A DNA stretch of 64,000 nucleotides from Vulcanimicrobium winogradskyi (GTDB lineage: Bacteria > Vulcanimicrobiota > Vulcanimicrobiia > Vulcanimicrobiales > Vulcanimicrobiaceae). The notes below the pieces were generated by a model. The model worked only from the letters and a program-made list of their open reading frames with translations, searched no databases and was not told the DNA's origin. The position numbers and the translations under genes are program-made. Within the stretch, counting starts at the first letter, position 1. The number at the start of each line of letters is the position of its first letter. The DNA is taken from positions 310,001 through 374,000 of the forward strand of contig PLDA01000004.1 in NCBI GenBank assembly GCA_003134965.1, given 5' to 3'. This document shows positions 52,314 through 60,881 of this stretch, piece by piece.

Positions 52314-53654
52314 CTACAAATCGCCGCCGCCCGCGCGATCCGCAGCGCGTAGGCGCGCCAGGCGCCGGCGCGCGTCGTCCGCGTCGAACGGGTGGAACTG
52401 TGGATTGAGCTCGAGCGCGAGCCGCAGCCGGCGCGCGGCCTCGGCACGGTCACCGCACTCCATCGCGATGACGCCCGCGTGGTATTGCAGCCGCGCATCC
52501 TGCGTCCCGGCGCGGACGGCGTTCCGGGCTGCGACGCGTGCGCCGGTGCAGCGCCCCGCGCGCAGCAGCGCCCACGCCAGCGCGTCTTCGGCGAACACGT
52601 CGTCGCGCGCGGCGGCGTCACGGCGCGCGATCGCGATCGCGTCGTCCGGCCGCAGCCGATGGTCGGCGAAGTAGATTGCGAGCGCGCGGTCGTTGATGCC
52701 GCCGGTGTTCCCGATCCGCGCGATCGCGATGATCGCGTCCTCGGTCGCGCGCGCCGCCGCTGCATCGCCGAGCGCGCGCTGCGCGTCCGCCTCGTACCCG
52801 AGCGTCTCCGGGAGCGGCACGAGCTCGGCGCCGCGAGTCGCGGCGTCGCGTGCCTCGGGCCACCGGCGCTCGCTCCAGTAAAGCCGCGCGAGGCCGCTGT
52901 GCGCGCGCTGATAGCGGGGAAAGATCGCGAGCGCTTCGTGAAACTGCCGTTCGGCGGCATCGCCGTTGCCGGCGCTCCAGGCGAGCTCGCCCGCGCGGAA
53001 ATGGAGCCAGGCGCGCGATTCGGCGGGGCTGTCGATGATGCTGTCGGTCACGATCGTCGCGAGCTCGATCGAGCGTCGCGCCGCGGCGAGCTTCCCGGTT
53101 ACCTCGTCGAAGCGGGCCGACGCGGCGGCGAGACCGGCGTCATCCATGCTCGCGCGACGCGCCGATCGCAGGACGTGCGCAGCCTCATCATATCGCCCGA
53201 GCTCGACCAGCGCGCTCGCGACTTGCGCCGCGGCCGCGATGCTGCCGGGTTCGATCAGGCGTGCGTTCTCGGCGTGCGCCAGCGCCTCGCGGAATCGGTG
53301 CAGCGACGCCAGCGACGATGCGAGCGTCATCTCCGCCCCGGCGTTGAACCGGGGCTGCAGCGCGAGCGACTGCCGCGCGATGTGCTCGCCGCGAAGCAGG
53401 TCACCGGCATCGCCGGTCTCGCGAAACCGCTGCAGGTACTGCGATGCGAGGAGCCGCGTGACGATCTGATCGGGGCGGCGCCGCACCGCGTCTTCGTAGA
53501 ACGCGATCAGCCGGTCGCGCTGCAGGTAATCGGCGACGACGGGCGCAGGCGTCGCGACGGACGCCTGCGCAACGTGCGTCGCGACGAAACGGGGCCACGC
53601 GGCGAGGGCTACGAGAGCCGTCGCCGCCAGGACCGCCCCGGTTCTGAGGTTCAT
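52314..53654 (-). CDS. Secreted tetratricopeptide-repeat protein
   Basis: A 446-residue protein with an N-terminal export or anchor segment (TGAVLAATALVALAAWPRF). It has at least six TPR-like helix pairs, for example ALAIFPRYQRAHSGLARLYW and AAEARRL-type repeats near the C-terminus. It lies 28 bases after the DUF4331 gene on the same strand, an arrangement that suggests one transcription unit. Confidence 0.85.
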   Translation of the reverse strand: MNLRTGAVLAATALVALAAWPRFVATHVAQASVATPAPVVADYLQRDRLIAFYEDAVRRRPDQIVTRLLASQYLQRFRETGDAGDLLRGEHIARQSLALQPRFNAGAEMTLASSLASLHRFREALAHAENARLIEPGSIAAAAQVASALVELGRYDEAAHVLRSARRASMDDAGLAAASARFDEVTGKLAAARRSIELATIVTDSIIDSPAESRAWLHFRAGELAWSAGNGDAAERQFHEALAIFPRYQRAHSGLARLYWSERRWPEARDAATRGAELVPLPETLGYEADAQRALGDAAAARATEDAIIAIARIGNTGGINDRALAIYFADHRLRPDDAIAIARRDAAARDDVFAEDALAWALLRAGRCTGARVAARNAVRAGTQDARLQYHAGVIAMECGDRAEAARRLRLALELNPQFHPFDADDARRRLARLRAADRAGGGDL

Positions 53655-53682
53655 CGCGCGGTGTGCTCGTTTCGGGAGAGCG

Positions 53683-54942
53683 TTACGAGGGCTCGCCCAG
53701 GTACGGGAACGCGTCGGTGAAGTGATGCGCCTGCGGGCCGACGTTGTCGCTCGTCAGACACTTCGACTCCTTGCCGTCGTCCGGCGCGAGCTTGAGTGCC
53801 GAGATCGTGTTGCCGAAGATCGCGCCGAGCGAGATGTCGATCACGTCGTCGGTCAATCCGCGTCCGCCGAACTTGCTGCCCGTCGCGCCGCCGGTCTCGG
53901 TCCCGAGATAGGCCGCTTTGACACCCGTCTGCGAGAGGTCGGCGAGCGTCTCGTCGACGCCGAGCACCGCCCGCAGGACGCCGGCGGTCTCCGCCGAGCG
54001 GCCGGCCGCCGTCGTCGTGAAGCTCAGGATCGCGTCGCTGAGCGCGGGATCGCTGGTCGGTGCGCTGCGATTGCTCTTGTCGTGGTTGTCGAACGACTCG
54101 AACGCTTCTTTGACCGCAGGCCGCGCCAGCCGTTCGATCTGCGCGTAACTCGCCCCGTACGGCGACGACGGATCCGTCACCGATGCGCTCGCCCACACGC
54201 TGACTTTGCCGGGTGCGCCGCCCGCCGGCACGAGCATCGTGCGCGGCAGCTCGAGGACGAGCGAGAGTACGTTGAACTTGTTCGCCGCGAGGAAGTCCTG
54301 CGCGGGACTCGTGTCGCAGCCGCTGCCCTGGGCGAAGCCGCGGAAGCTGCTCGCCGACGCGGGCGGTACGGTCTTCCCGGGGCCGTGATTCCCGAAGTTC
54401 CGATCCGGAAGGATCTTGAAGAACTGCGCCAGATCGAAGAAGAACGGGTCTTCGCGCGGCCCGGCAAAGACCTTCATGCCGTTGACCGTCGCGTTCTTGT
54501 CGTTGTACTTGAACGTGCCGGTCTTTGCGGTCCAGGTCGACGACGTGCCGACCTGGTTTGGTTTGGCGGGTCCGTACAGCGTGATCGTCTGCGAACCGTC
54601 TTTCGGGGCGCTCGCCGAGAACTGGATCACCAGGTCCTCGACGTGATCGCCGGTGTTGTCGATCTTGAACTGGTACATGACGCCCGGATCGAAGTACGTC
54701 GACGCACCCATCCCGGGCGCGATCAGCGGGTGGACGTCGACCGCGACGACGACGTTGGCGTCGTTTCGCGGTGCGGGGAAGACGTAGACGTCGGTGAGGT
54801 CGGCGCCCGGTCGCGCGAGCACGGCCGGCGAGTCAGCATGGTCGGAACCGATCGCGCCACGTATCCCGTAGAGCGACCCGACTCCGGCCAGTGCGACGAG
54901 CGCGGCCACGGCCAGCGACGACGTAAGTGTCCGTCGTGACAT
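53683..54942 (-). CDS. DUF4331 secreted protein
   Basis: A 419-residue exported protein: signal peptide from MSRRTLTSSLAVAALVALAGVGS, then SDHADSP and DLTDVYVFPAPRND, the DUF4331 hallmark, and a long beta-rich body. Function of the family is unknown. GGAGG lies upstream of the ATG at 54942. Confidence 0.9.
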   Translation of the reverse strand: MSRRTLTSSLAVAALVALAGVGSLYGIRGAIGSDHADSPAVLARPGADLTDVYVFPAPRNDANVVVAVDVHPLIAPGMGASTYFDPGVMYQFKIDNTGDHVEDLVIQFSASAPKDGSQTITLYGPAKPNQVGTSSTWTAKTGTFKYNDKNATVNGMKVFAGPREDPFFFDLAQFFKILPDRNFGNHGPGKTVPPASASSFRGFAQGSGCDTSPAQDFLAANKFNVLSLVLELPRTMLVPAGGAPGKVSVWASASVTDPSSPYGASYAQIERLARPAVKEAFESFDNHDKSNRSAPTSDPALSDAILSFTTTAAGRSAETAGVLRAVLGVDETLADLSQTGVKAAYLGTETGGATGSKFGGRGLTDDVIDISLGAIFGNTISALKLAPDDGKESKCLTSDNVGPQAHHFTDAFPYLGEPS

Positions 54943-55120
54943 GAAACGAGCCTCCAGATAGGTCGAATGGAACCGCCGGTCGGCGGGGGCGACGGCGAGA
55001 TGCTTCAACGAACGGCCGGGCGCCCCGGCCGGATTGCCGCGACTCCGCCCACCTCGGCGGGGTTGACCCGCCACGCTTTCGAAGGCCGAGCAGGCTCAGG
55101 CTGACGGGAGGCGTTCGACG

Positions 55121-55540
55121 ATGAAGTTCGGTCCAGCGATCGCGCGCGGCGCGGGTGCGTTGATCGCGATCCTCGCGACGGCCGGCATCGCCGGCGCGTC
55201 GGATTCCGCGATGTTTCGCAGTCCTTCCGGCGCGATCGGGTGCGGGTACTACGACAAGACATTGCGCTGTGACGTCATCGGCGGCGTGAAGCCGTTGCCG
55301 CCGCCGCCCAAGAGCTGCCAGCTCGACTGGGGTCAGGGCTTCTGGCTCGCGCAGAAGGGCCGGGCGTCGGTCGTCTGTGCCGGCGACACGGCGCTGGACC
55401 GGAACGCACGGGTCATCGGTTACGGGACGACCTGGCGTGGCGACGGGATCCTCTGCGCCTCCTCGGCCGACGGCATGCGCTGCACGAACGCCGACGGCCA
55501 CGGTTTCCTCATCGCGAGAGGTGAGTCGCACCGGTTCTAG
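55121..55540 (+). CDS. Small secreted DUF6636-like protein
   Basis: A 139-residue protein with a signal peptide (to about ATAGIAGA). The domain MFRSPSGAIGCGYY, LRCDV, PKSCQLDWG, VCAGDTAL and RCTNADGHGFLIAR fits DUF6636, with six cysteines that could form three disulfides. It is divergent from the DUF4331 gene. Confidence 0.8.
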   Translation: MKFGPAIARGAGALIAILATAGIAGASDSAMFRSPSGAIGCGYYDKTLRCDVIGGVKPLPPPPKSCQLDWGQGFWLAQKGRASVVCAGDTALDRNARVIGYGTTWRGDGILCASSADGMRCTNADGHGFLIARGESHRF

Positions 55541-55706
55541 CGCCTCAGGGCATGGCCGAACCGAGAGGCGATCCCGCAGGCTGGTCGATACCAAATCCGT
55601 CTCGTTCGTACGGGAGCGAACAGAAGGCCGTTTTGGTGGTATACTGTTACTCCCCGCACTCCGCCGCTCGTTCGGCGAGGTGCTCACGTGCTTCTGAGGA
55701 GACACC

Positions 55707-55772
55707 ATGAGGGCAGACCCCTGGCCCGTGGTTGGACTCCATCCCGGGTCTATCTCCACCGGGACCGCATGA
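55707..55772 (+). CDS. 21-codon leader ORF coupled to the Crp-family gene
   Basis: ATG 55707 follows GAGGAG by five bases, and the frame ends in a TGA that overlaps the regulator start (ATGA). A TATACT box lies upstream at about 55628-55633. The peptide is Pro/Gly-rich with no recognisable motif. It may set translation of the downstream gene. Confidence 0.45.
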   Translation: MRADPWPVVGLHPGSISTGTA

Positions 55773-56482
55773 GCGCGGCCCTGTATTCCTGCGGGAATCG
55801 GCTGCTCGACGCCCTGCCGGCCGTCGACCTGAGCAGCCTCGAAGCCGACCTCACGATCATCGACCTGAAGGCGCACCAGTCGACGCATTCGGTCGGCGGA
55901 GCGATAAAGCACGTCGATTTTCCCATCGACGCGGTGCTTTCCGTCGTCGCCACGCTCAAGAGCGGCGATACGATCGAGGTCGGGACCGTGGGCAGCGAGA
56001 GTTTCGTCGAATCCGATGCGGTGCTCAATTCCGCGTTGTCGTCCCGCACGGCGTTCTGCCAGGTGGATGGACGCGTGGGACGGATGAGCATCGAACGCTT
56101 TGAGGAGCGCATGGCCACGAGCGTCGCGTTCGCGCGCTTCATGCGTCAGAATCTGCGCGCCACGTTGTTCAGCGCGCAGCAGTTCACGGTCTGCAACCTC
56201 AAGCACCCCGCTCTCCAGCGCTGCGCTCGGTTCTTGGCGATGACGGCCGATCGCGTGGGCAGACCACAGTTCGCCCTGAGTCACGAATTCTTGGCCATCA
56301 TGCTCGGCCTGCAGCCGGCCGGCGTGTCCGAAGCGGCGGACGCACTCGAGAAGATGGGCGCCATTTCGTACCACCGGAGCGTGGTGACGATCGTCGACCG
56401 TGGCATCTTGGAACGCGCCGCATGCGAGTGTTATCGAGCTTGTCGAGATTCCTTCGCTGCCTCGTTGATCCTCGGGGCGTGA
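55769..56482 (+). CDS. Crp/Fnr-family transcription regulator
   Basis: A 237-residue protein with an N-terminal cyclic-nucleotide-binding-like beta roll and a C-terminal winged helix (LSHEFLAIMLGLQPAGVSEAADALEKMGAI). Many relatives with this sequence type occur as orphan regulators. The ATG 55769 is preferred over a longer frame because it couples to the leader ORF. Ligand unknown. Confidence 0.88.
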   Translation: MSAALYSCGNRLLDALPAVDLSSLEADLTIIDLKAHQSTHSVGGAIKHVDFPIDAVLSVVATLKSGDTIEVGTVGSESFVESDAVLNSALSSRTAFCQVDGRVGRMSIERFEERMATSVAFARFMRQNLRATLFSAQQFTVCNLKHPALQRCARFLAMTADRVGRPQFALSHEFLAIMLGLQPAGVSEAADALEKMGAISYHRSVVTIVDRGILERAACECYRACRDSFAASLILGA

Positions 56483-57294
56483 TGCTACCGCCTCGAATCC
56501 GGGTGGAGGCGGGAAACTCGGACGCACGGTATAGCCCTGAGCCCTCGCTCGAGACCGAGATGCGCCGCATCGTCGAGAGCATCTATGGTCCGCCGGTGCG
56601 CCGCCTACCCGGGCTCGACGTCGGGCGGGCGTATTGGGGCGCGACCAAGGAGTTTCGATATGGCGGCGACATGGTCGACGTCTTTCAATACGGCAGCGGC
56701 CACACGTCGCTCGCCGTGGTGGACATTTCGGGCCATGGAATCCGTGCCGCTCGGCACGCGGCCCTCGCGAAGTACGCGCTGCGTGCGTACGCCTCGCGCG
56801 GGCTCGATGCGCTCGCTTCGATCCGCGCGCTGAACCGGCTCTGCATCGAGAACAGCACGTTCGAGAACGAGTACGAGTTTTTCGCGACCGCGTTCTTCGC
56901 CATCCTGGATGCTCGCCGGCAGACCATGCAGTACGTCTCGGCGGGTCACGAAGCGGCGTACGTCATCACGCCTGTTGGACCTCGGATGCTCGGTGCTACG
57001 GGACCGATCGTCGGCTTGATGGACGACGATGACGCGTTCAGCCAGGAAACGGTCCAGCTCGACCGCGGTGATATTTTCGCCGCGGTGACGGACGGCTTCA
57101 CCGAGGCACGCGATGCCGGTCAAATCTTCCTCGGTCCCGAGCCCCTCGTCGATATCATCGAGCAACACCGTGCGTTCGAAGCGGAACAGCAGGCCGAGGC
57201 CGTGACGAGATACGCCCGCGATTACGCCGGCGAGCGGCTCCAAGACGACATCGCGGCGCTGGTCGTGAAGATCGACGCGAAAACCGCTGCCTAA
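56482..57294 (+). CDS. SpoIIE-type PP2C phosphatase
   Basis: From ATG 56482, which overlaps the regulator stop (TGATG), the protein has 270 residues. GGDMVDVFQYG, VVDISGHGIRAARHA, VSAGHEAAYV and VTDGFTEARDA give the metal-binding Asp and Gly residues. There is no sensor or membrane region, so control probably comes from its operon partner, the Crp-like protein. A start at 56422 is possible but overlaps more. Confidence 0.88.
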   Translation: MLPPRIRVEAGNSDARYSPEPSLETEMRRIVESIYGPPVRRLPGLDVGRAYWGATKEFRYGGDMVDVFQYGSGHTSLAVVDISGHGIRAARHAALAKYALRAYASRGLDALASIRALNRLCIENSTFENEYEFFATAFFAILDARRQTMQYVSAGHEAAYVITPVGPRMLGATGPIVGLMDDDDAFSQETVQLDRGDIFAAVTDGFTEARDAGQIFLGPEPLVDIIEQHRAFEAEQQAEAVTRYARDYAGERLQDDIAALVVKIDAKTAA

Positions 57295-57322
57295 ACCTCG
57301 AGCGGAGATCGAGCAGCCGCAG

Positions 57323-57505
57323 TTGGACGAGAAGAAACCTCGCAAGCGCGGCGGACCCCGTTCCTGCCGCAATAAGAACGGCTCGCCGAAAGCGTCGTTC
57401 TCGACCAAAAAGCTCGCCGAGCGCGCGATCCCGCGCACCAGCGTCGGCCTGCGGCCGTACGCATGCCCGAAGCACGGCTGGCATCTCGGGCACGGAGAAC
57501 GCTGA
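57323..57505 (+). CDS. Small basic protein with zinc-binding-like C-terminus
   Basis: A 60-residue frame with TTG start. The C-terminal GLRPYACPKHGWHLGHGER resembles small actinobacterial and phage proteins that end in YRCP-x-C-x-x-WHLGH. Only one of the two usual cysteines remains beside the His pair. Function unknown. Confidence 0.5.
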   Translation: MDEKKPRKRGGPRSCRNKNGSPKASFSTKKLAERAIPRTSVGLRPYACPKHGWHLGHGER

Positions 57506-57529
57506 TCGCCTTCTGCCGGTACGGGATCG

Positions 57530-58309
57530 CTACTGCGGGATGACGGCGACCGTGATGACCGATGTCGCCGCGCCCGACGCCGCTGTTCCGTTGACGTTCA
57601 TCTGAACGTCCTCGCCGAGGTATTTGAACGTCACGCCGCTGAGCCCGGTGCTCCCCGTATAGACGGTCGTCCCGCCGGCCGTGTAGACGGTCGCGGTGGG
57701 GTTCGCGGTGACGTCGGTCGTGACGCCGGCCGGCGCGCCCGCGGCGCCGAAACCCGTGCCGGCGGTCACGGCGCCGAGCGCGCTCAGCAAGTTTCCGCTC
57801 ACGCTGTTCACCGTCGGGCACGCCGCGCCGGTGTACGCGGCGGGGTTCCCGGCCGCGCCCGACGCGGTCGGCAGCGCGTTGAGCGTGTTCGCGGCGCCGA
57901 GCGGAAAGATGCAGACCGCGGTGCCGGCCGGCGCCACGTCGAGGTATTGGATCACCTTCACGCCGCTGGCATCGTTCGACTGGACGCCGATCGAGATCGC
58001 GTTCTTGTAGTAGCAGCCGGTGTAGCCCGCGCCGGGCGGCGAGATGCCGCCGAACGTCAGCGTGGCGTTCGTGCCTTCGGCGACCGCCGCCGAGCAGCTG
58101 CCCGCGGCCGACGGAAGGATCGAGCCGGCGACGGCGTTCTTGATGCTGCCGGTCACCGGATCGTAGTTGACCGCGATCGAGACCGACGCGGTGGCGTTGA
58201 CGGTGTACTTGAGTTGCGAAGATCCGTAGACCGTCGAGGCGGCCGAAACCGGCCCCGCGATCGCAGCGCTCATCCCCAGCATGATAAGAGCAGCGGCTGC
58301 TCTTTTCAC
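57530..58309 (-). CDS. Secreted beta-rich protein, unknown
   Basis: A 259-residue protein with GTG 58309 and signal peptide (KRAAAALIMLGMSAAIAGPVSAAS). The mature part is Ala/Gly/Thr/Val-rich with alternating beta-strand pattern and four cysteines, and opens with YGSSQLKYTVNATASVSIAVNYD. It recalls secreted spore-coat-U or pilin-like subunits, but I cannot assign it. Confidence 0.72.
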   Translation of the reverse strand: MKRAAAALIMLGMSAAIAGPVSAASTVYGSSQLKYTVNATASVSIAVNYDPVTGSIKNAVAGSILPSAAGSCSAAVAEGTNATLTFGGISPPGAGYTGCYYKNAISIGVQSNDASGVKVIQYLDVAPAGTAVCIFPLGAANTLNALPTASGAAGNPAAYTGAACPTVNSVSGNLLSALGAVTAGTGFGAAGAPAGVTTDVTANPTATVYTAGGTTVYTGSTGLSGVTFKYLGEDVQMNVNGTAASGAATSVITVAVIPQ

Positions 58310-58540
58310 GGTCGAATCCTTTCGAGGGCGGGTCCACGGCGCATCCGGCGCCTTCAGATCGGTTCGGCCGGACCAGCCGGAAAGCTTAGCTGGGGACGAG
58401 CGCAAGCGTACACAACGCACAGACGACCGGTCGCTCTGAAACAGCCGCGTTGCGAAGGCGCACGCACTTTACATTTCGAAGGGGAGCCGGTCCATGTCGC
58501 GGGCTTCCTTCCTTCCATCGAACCACGAGGCGGACCACCG

Positions 58541-59380
58541 GTGAGCACCCAGACCGACGCCGCGGGCGTCCACTCCGCCGCGATCCCCGGCTCCGCCGCC
58601 GGGGACGGCCTCGCCGGTTGGTCACCCTTCGCCCAGCGGCCGGGCGACCCGTTCGATACCCTCTACGCGCAGTTGCTCCCCGAGATCGGGCGGATCATCG
58701 CGCAGTACGAGGAGAAGCGGTCGGGGCTGATCCCGCTGGCGCACCTGTTCCAAGAGCACGAGGGCTACGTGTCGCCGAACGCCGTCGCCGCGATCGCCTA
58801 CCACGTCGGCGAGACCCTGGCGGCCGTCGAGTCGACGATCTCGTTCTACACGCTGCTCTTCCGCAAGCCGGTCGGCAAATACGTCATCCAAATCTGCCGC
58901 AACCTGTCGTGCATGCTCAACGGTGCCGACGAGATCATGGCGTACGCGCGCCAGGGTCTCGGGATCGCGCACCTCGAGACCACCGCCGACGGCCTGATCT
59001 CGTACGAAGAGGTCGAGTGCCTCGCCGCTTGCGACCGCGCGCCGTGCGCGCAGGTCAACCTCGAGTTCGTCTACGATCTCACCCGCGAGTCGGTCGACGC
59101 GATGCTCGCCGCGATCCGGGCCGGCACCTACGAGATCAAGCCGCTGGTCCAGACCGCCAAGCCGGGGCGCACCTGGAAAGTCGAGCCGGACACAGGCCGC
59201 AAGTCGGCCGGCGCGCTCAACCAGTCGAATCCGAACAACGCCGGCGGGATCGGTGATACCAGCGGCGTGCAGATGTTCGACCTGATCGTCGGCAAAGTGC
59301 AGTACGAGTCGCGCTCCAACGAGCGCCTCGTCCGCGAGACGCAGCTGCGGCCCGAGATCTCCGGGAACGGACACCACTGA
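58541..59380 (+). CDS. nuoE: NADH-quinone oxidoreductase subunit E
   Basis: A 279-residue 24-kDa subunit. The [2Fe-2S] ligands are CRNLSC and CLAAC, with preceding ISFYTLLFRKPVGKYVIQ. It is about 80-100 residues longer than usual because of a C-terminal extension after residue 200, rich in Asn, Gly and Gln. GTG 58541 is chosen; a longer upstream frame lacks a clear start. It restarts the nuo block. Confidence 0.93.
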   Translation: MSTQTDAAGVHSAAIPGSAAGDGLAGWSPFAQRPGDPFDTLYAQLLPEIGRIIAQYEEKRSGLIPLAHLFQEHEGYVSPNAVAAIAYHVGETLAAVESTISFYTLLFRKPVGKYVIQICRNLSCMLNGADEIMAYARQGLGIAHLETTADGLISYEEVECLAACDRAPCAQVNLEFVYDLTRESVDAMLAAIRAGTYEIKPLVQTAKPGRTWKVEPDTGRKSAGALNQSNPNNAGGIGDTSGVQMFDLIVGKVQYESRSNERLVRETQLRPEISGNGHH

Positions 59381-59382
59381 GC

Positions 59383-60669
59383 ATGTCGACCACTCTCATC
59401 ACGCCCGTTCTCACCAAGGGCATCGGCGAGCTGAACCTGCGCGAGATCGCAGTCTACCGGGAGCAAGGTGGCTACGAACAGCTGCGCCGCGCGGTCGTCG
59501 AGCTCTCGCCGAAAGACGTCGCCGACATCTGCAACGGCTCGAACCTGCGCGGCCGCGGCGGCGCGGGCTTCCCGACCGGCCGCAAGTGGTCGTTCCTGCC
59601 CAAGGACGCGAAAACGCGGTACATGGTCTGCAACTGCGACGAGGCCGAGCCCGGCACGTTCAAAGACCATATGCTGCTCGAAGAGACCCCCCACCAAATC
59701 ATCGAGGGGATCCTGATCGGCGCGTATGCGATCGGCTGCGACCACGCGTACATCTACATCCGCGGCGAGTTCAAGCGCGGCTACGAGATCATGCGCGACG
59801 CGGTGCAGCAGGCGCGCGACGCGGGGTTCCTGGGCGAGAACATCTTCGGCAGCGGGAAGAAGCTGGAGTTCACCATCCACCGCGGCGCGGGCGCGTACAT
59901 CTGCGGCGAGGAGACGGGACTGCTCAACTCGCTCGAGGGGAAGCGCGGCGAGCCGCGCCTCAAGCCGCCGTTTCCCGCCATCAAAGGCCTCTACGGCGAG
60001 CCGACCGTCGTCAACAACGTCGAGACCCTGGCGTATCTGCCGTACATCATGCGCAACGGGCCCGAGTGGTTCGCGAAGGTCGGTCCGGAGCGTTCGCCGG
60101 GCTACAAGGTCGTCTCGATCTCCGGTCACGTGGTGAAGCCCGGCAACTACGAAGTGCCGCTCGGCACGACGATCCGGCAGCTCATCTACGACTGTGCCGG
60201 TGGCTTGCGGCCGGGGCGCACGTTCATGGGCGTGCAGCCCGGCGGCGGTTCGTCGGCGTGTCTGTTCGAAGAGCACCTCGACGTCTCGTACGACTTCGAC
60301 TCCGTCACGAAGGCGGGCTCGATGCTCGGTTCCGGCGCGATGGTCGTGTTCGACGACACCACCGACTTCGTCAAGGCGGCCTACACGTTGATCCGGTTTT
60401 TCTCGCACGAGTCGTGCGGTCAGTGTACGCCGTGCCGCGAGGGCGGTCACTGGATCCAGAAGACGCTCGAGCGCATCCTCGCCGGCGGCGGCGTCGACTC
60501 CGACGTCGACGTGATCAAGTCGGCCGCGCACCAGCTCACCGGCCTCAACCTGTGCGCGCTCGGCGATTCGATCGAGCCGTTCCTGGCCTCGGTGATCACG
60601 CGGTACGAAGACCAGTTCCGCGCTTACATCAAACGCACGCCGGCTCCGGCAGTCGGAGCCGCGTCGTGA
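59383..60669 (+). CDS. nuoF: NADH-quinone oxidoreductase subunit F
   Basis: A 428-residue NADH- and FMN-binding subunit: GRGGAGFPTGRKW, CNCDEAEPGTFKDH, AYICGEETGLLNSLEG and the 4Fe-4S ligands SCGQCTPCREG. Start ATG 59383, two bases after nuoE. Confidence 0.96.
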   Translation: MSTTLITPVLTKGIGELNLREIAVYREQGGYEQLRRAVVELSPKDVADICNGSNLRGRGGAGFPTGRKWSFLPKDAKTRYMVCNCDEAEPGTFKDHMLLEETPHQIIEGILIGAYAIGCDHAYIYIRGEFKRGYEIMRDAVQQARDAGFLGENIFGSGKKLEFTIHRGAGAYICGEETGLLNSLEGKRGEPRLKPPFPAIKGLYGEPTVVNNVETLAYLPYIMRNGPEWFAKVGPERSPGYKVVSISGHVVKPGNYEVPLGTTIRQLIYDCAGGLRPGRTFMGVQPGGGSSACLFEEHLDVSYDFDSVTKAGSMLGSGAMVVFDDTTDFVKAAYTLIRFFSHESCGQCTPCREGGHWIQKTLERILAGGGVDSDVDVIKSAAHQLTGLNLCALGDSIEPFLASVITRYEDQFRAYIKRTPAPAVGAAS

Positions 60670-60881
60670 AGCGTGACGTCGGGCACCGCGCGCCGCCGAA
60701 TACGCCGGAGGGACGAAAGAAGCTGCGCATCGTCGGGGCCGCCATCGGTGCTGCCGCGGTGCTGGCGATCGCGGCCGCGCTCGTCGGGGACCACAGCCTT
60801 TCGATGAAGCTGTTGGGTATTGCGGCGGGCATCATGTTTGTCGGCATCGTGTACATCTTCACCAACCGGAGAGCGCGCTAA
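60666..60881 (+). CDS. Small two-helix membrane protein between nuoF and nuoG
   Basis: A 71-residue protein from GTG 60666, overlapping nuoF by four bases and ending directly before nuoG. A basic N-terminus is followed by two hydrophobic helices (IVGAAIGAAAVLAIAAALVG and LLGIAAGIMFVGIVYIF). Not a standard complex I subunit. Its tight placement suggests a link to the complex or to membrane targeting. Confidence 0.72.
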   Translation: MKRDVGHRAPPNTPEGRKKLRIVGAAIGAAAVLAIAAALVGDHSLSMKLLGIAAGIMFVGIVYIFTNRRAR

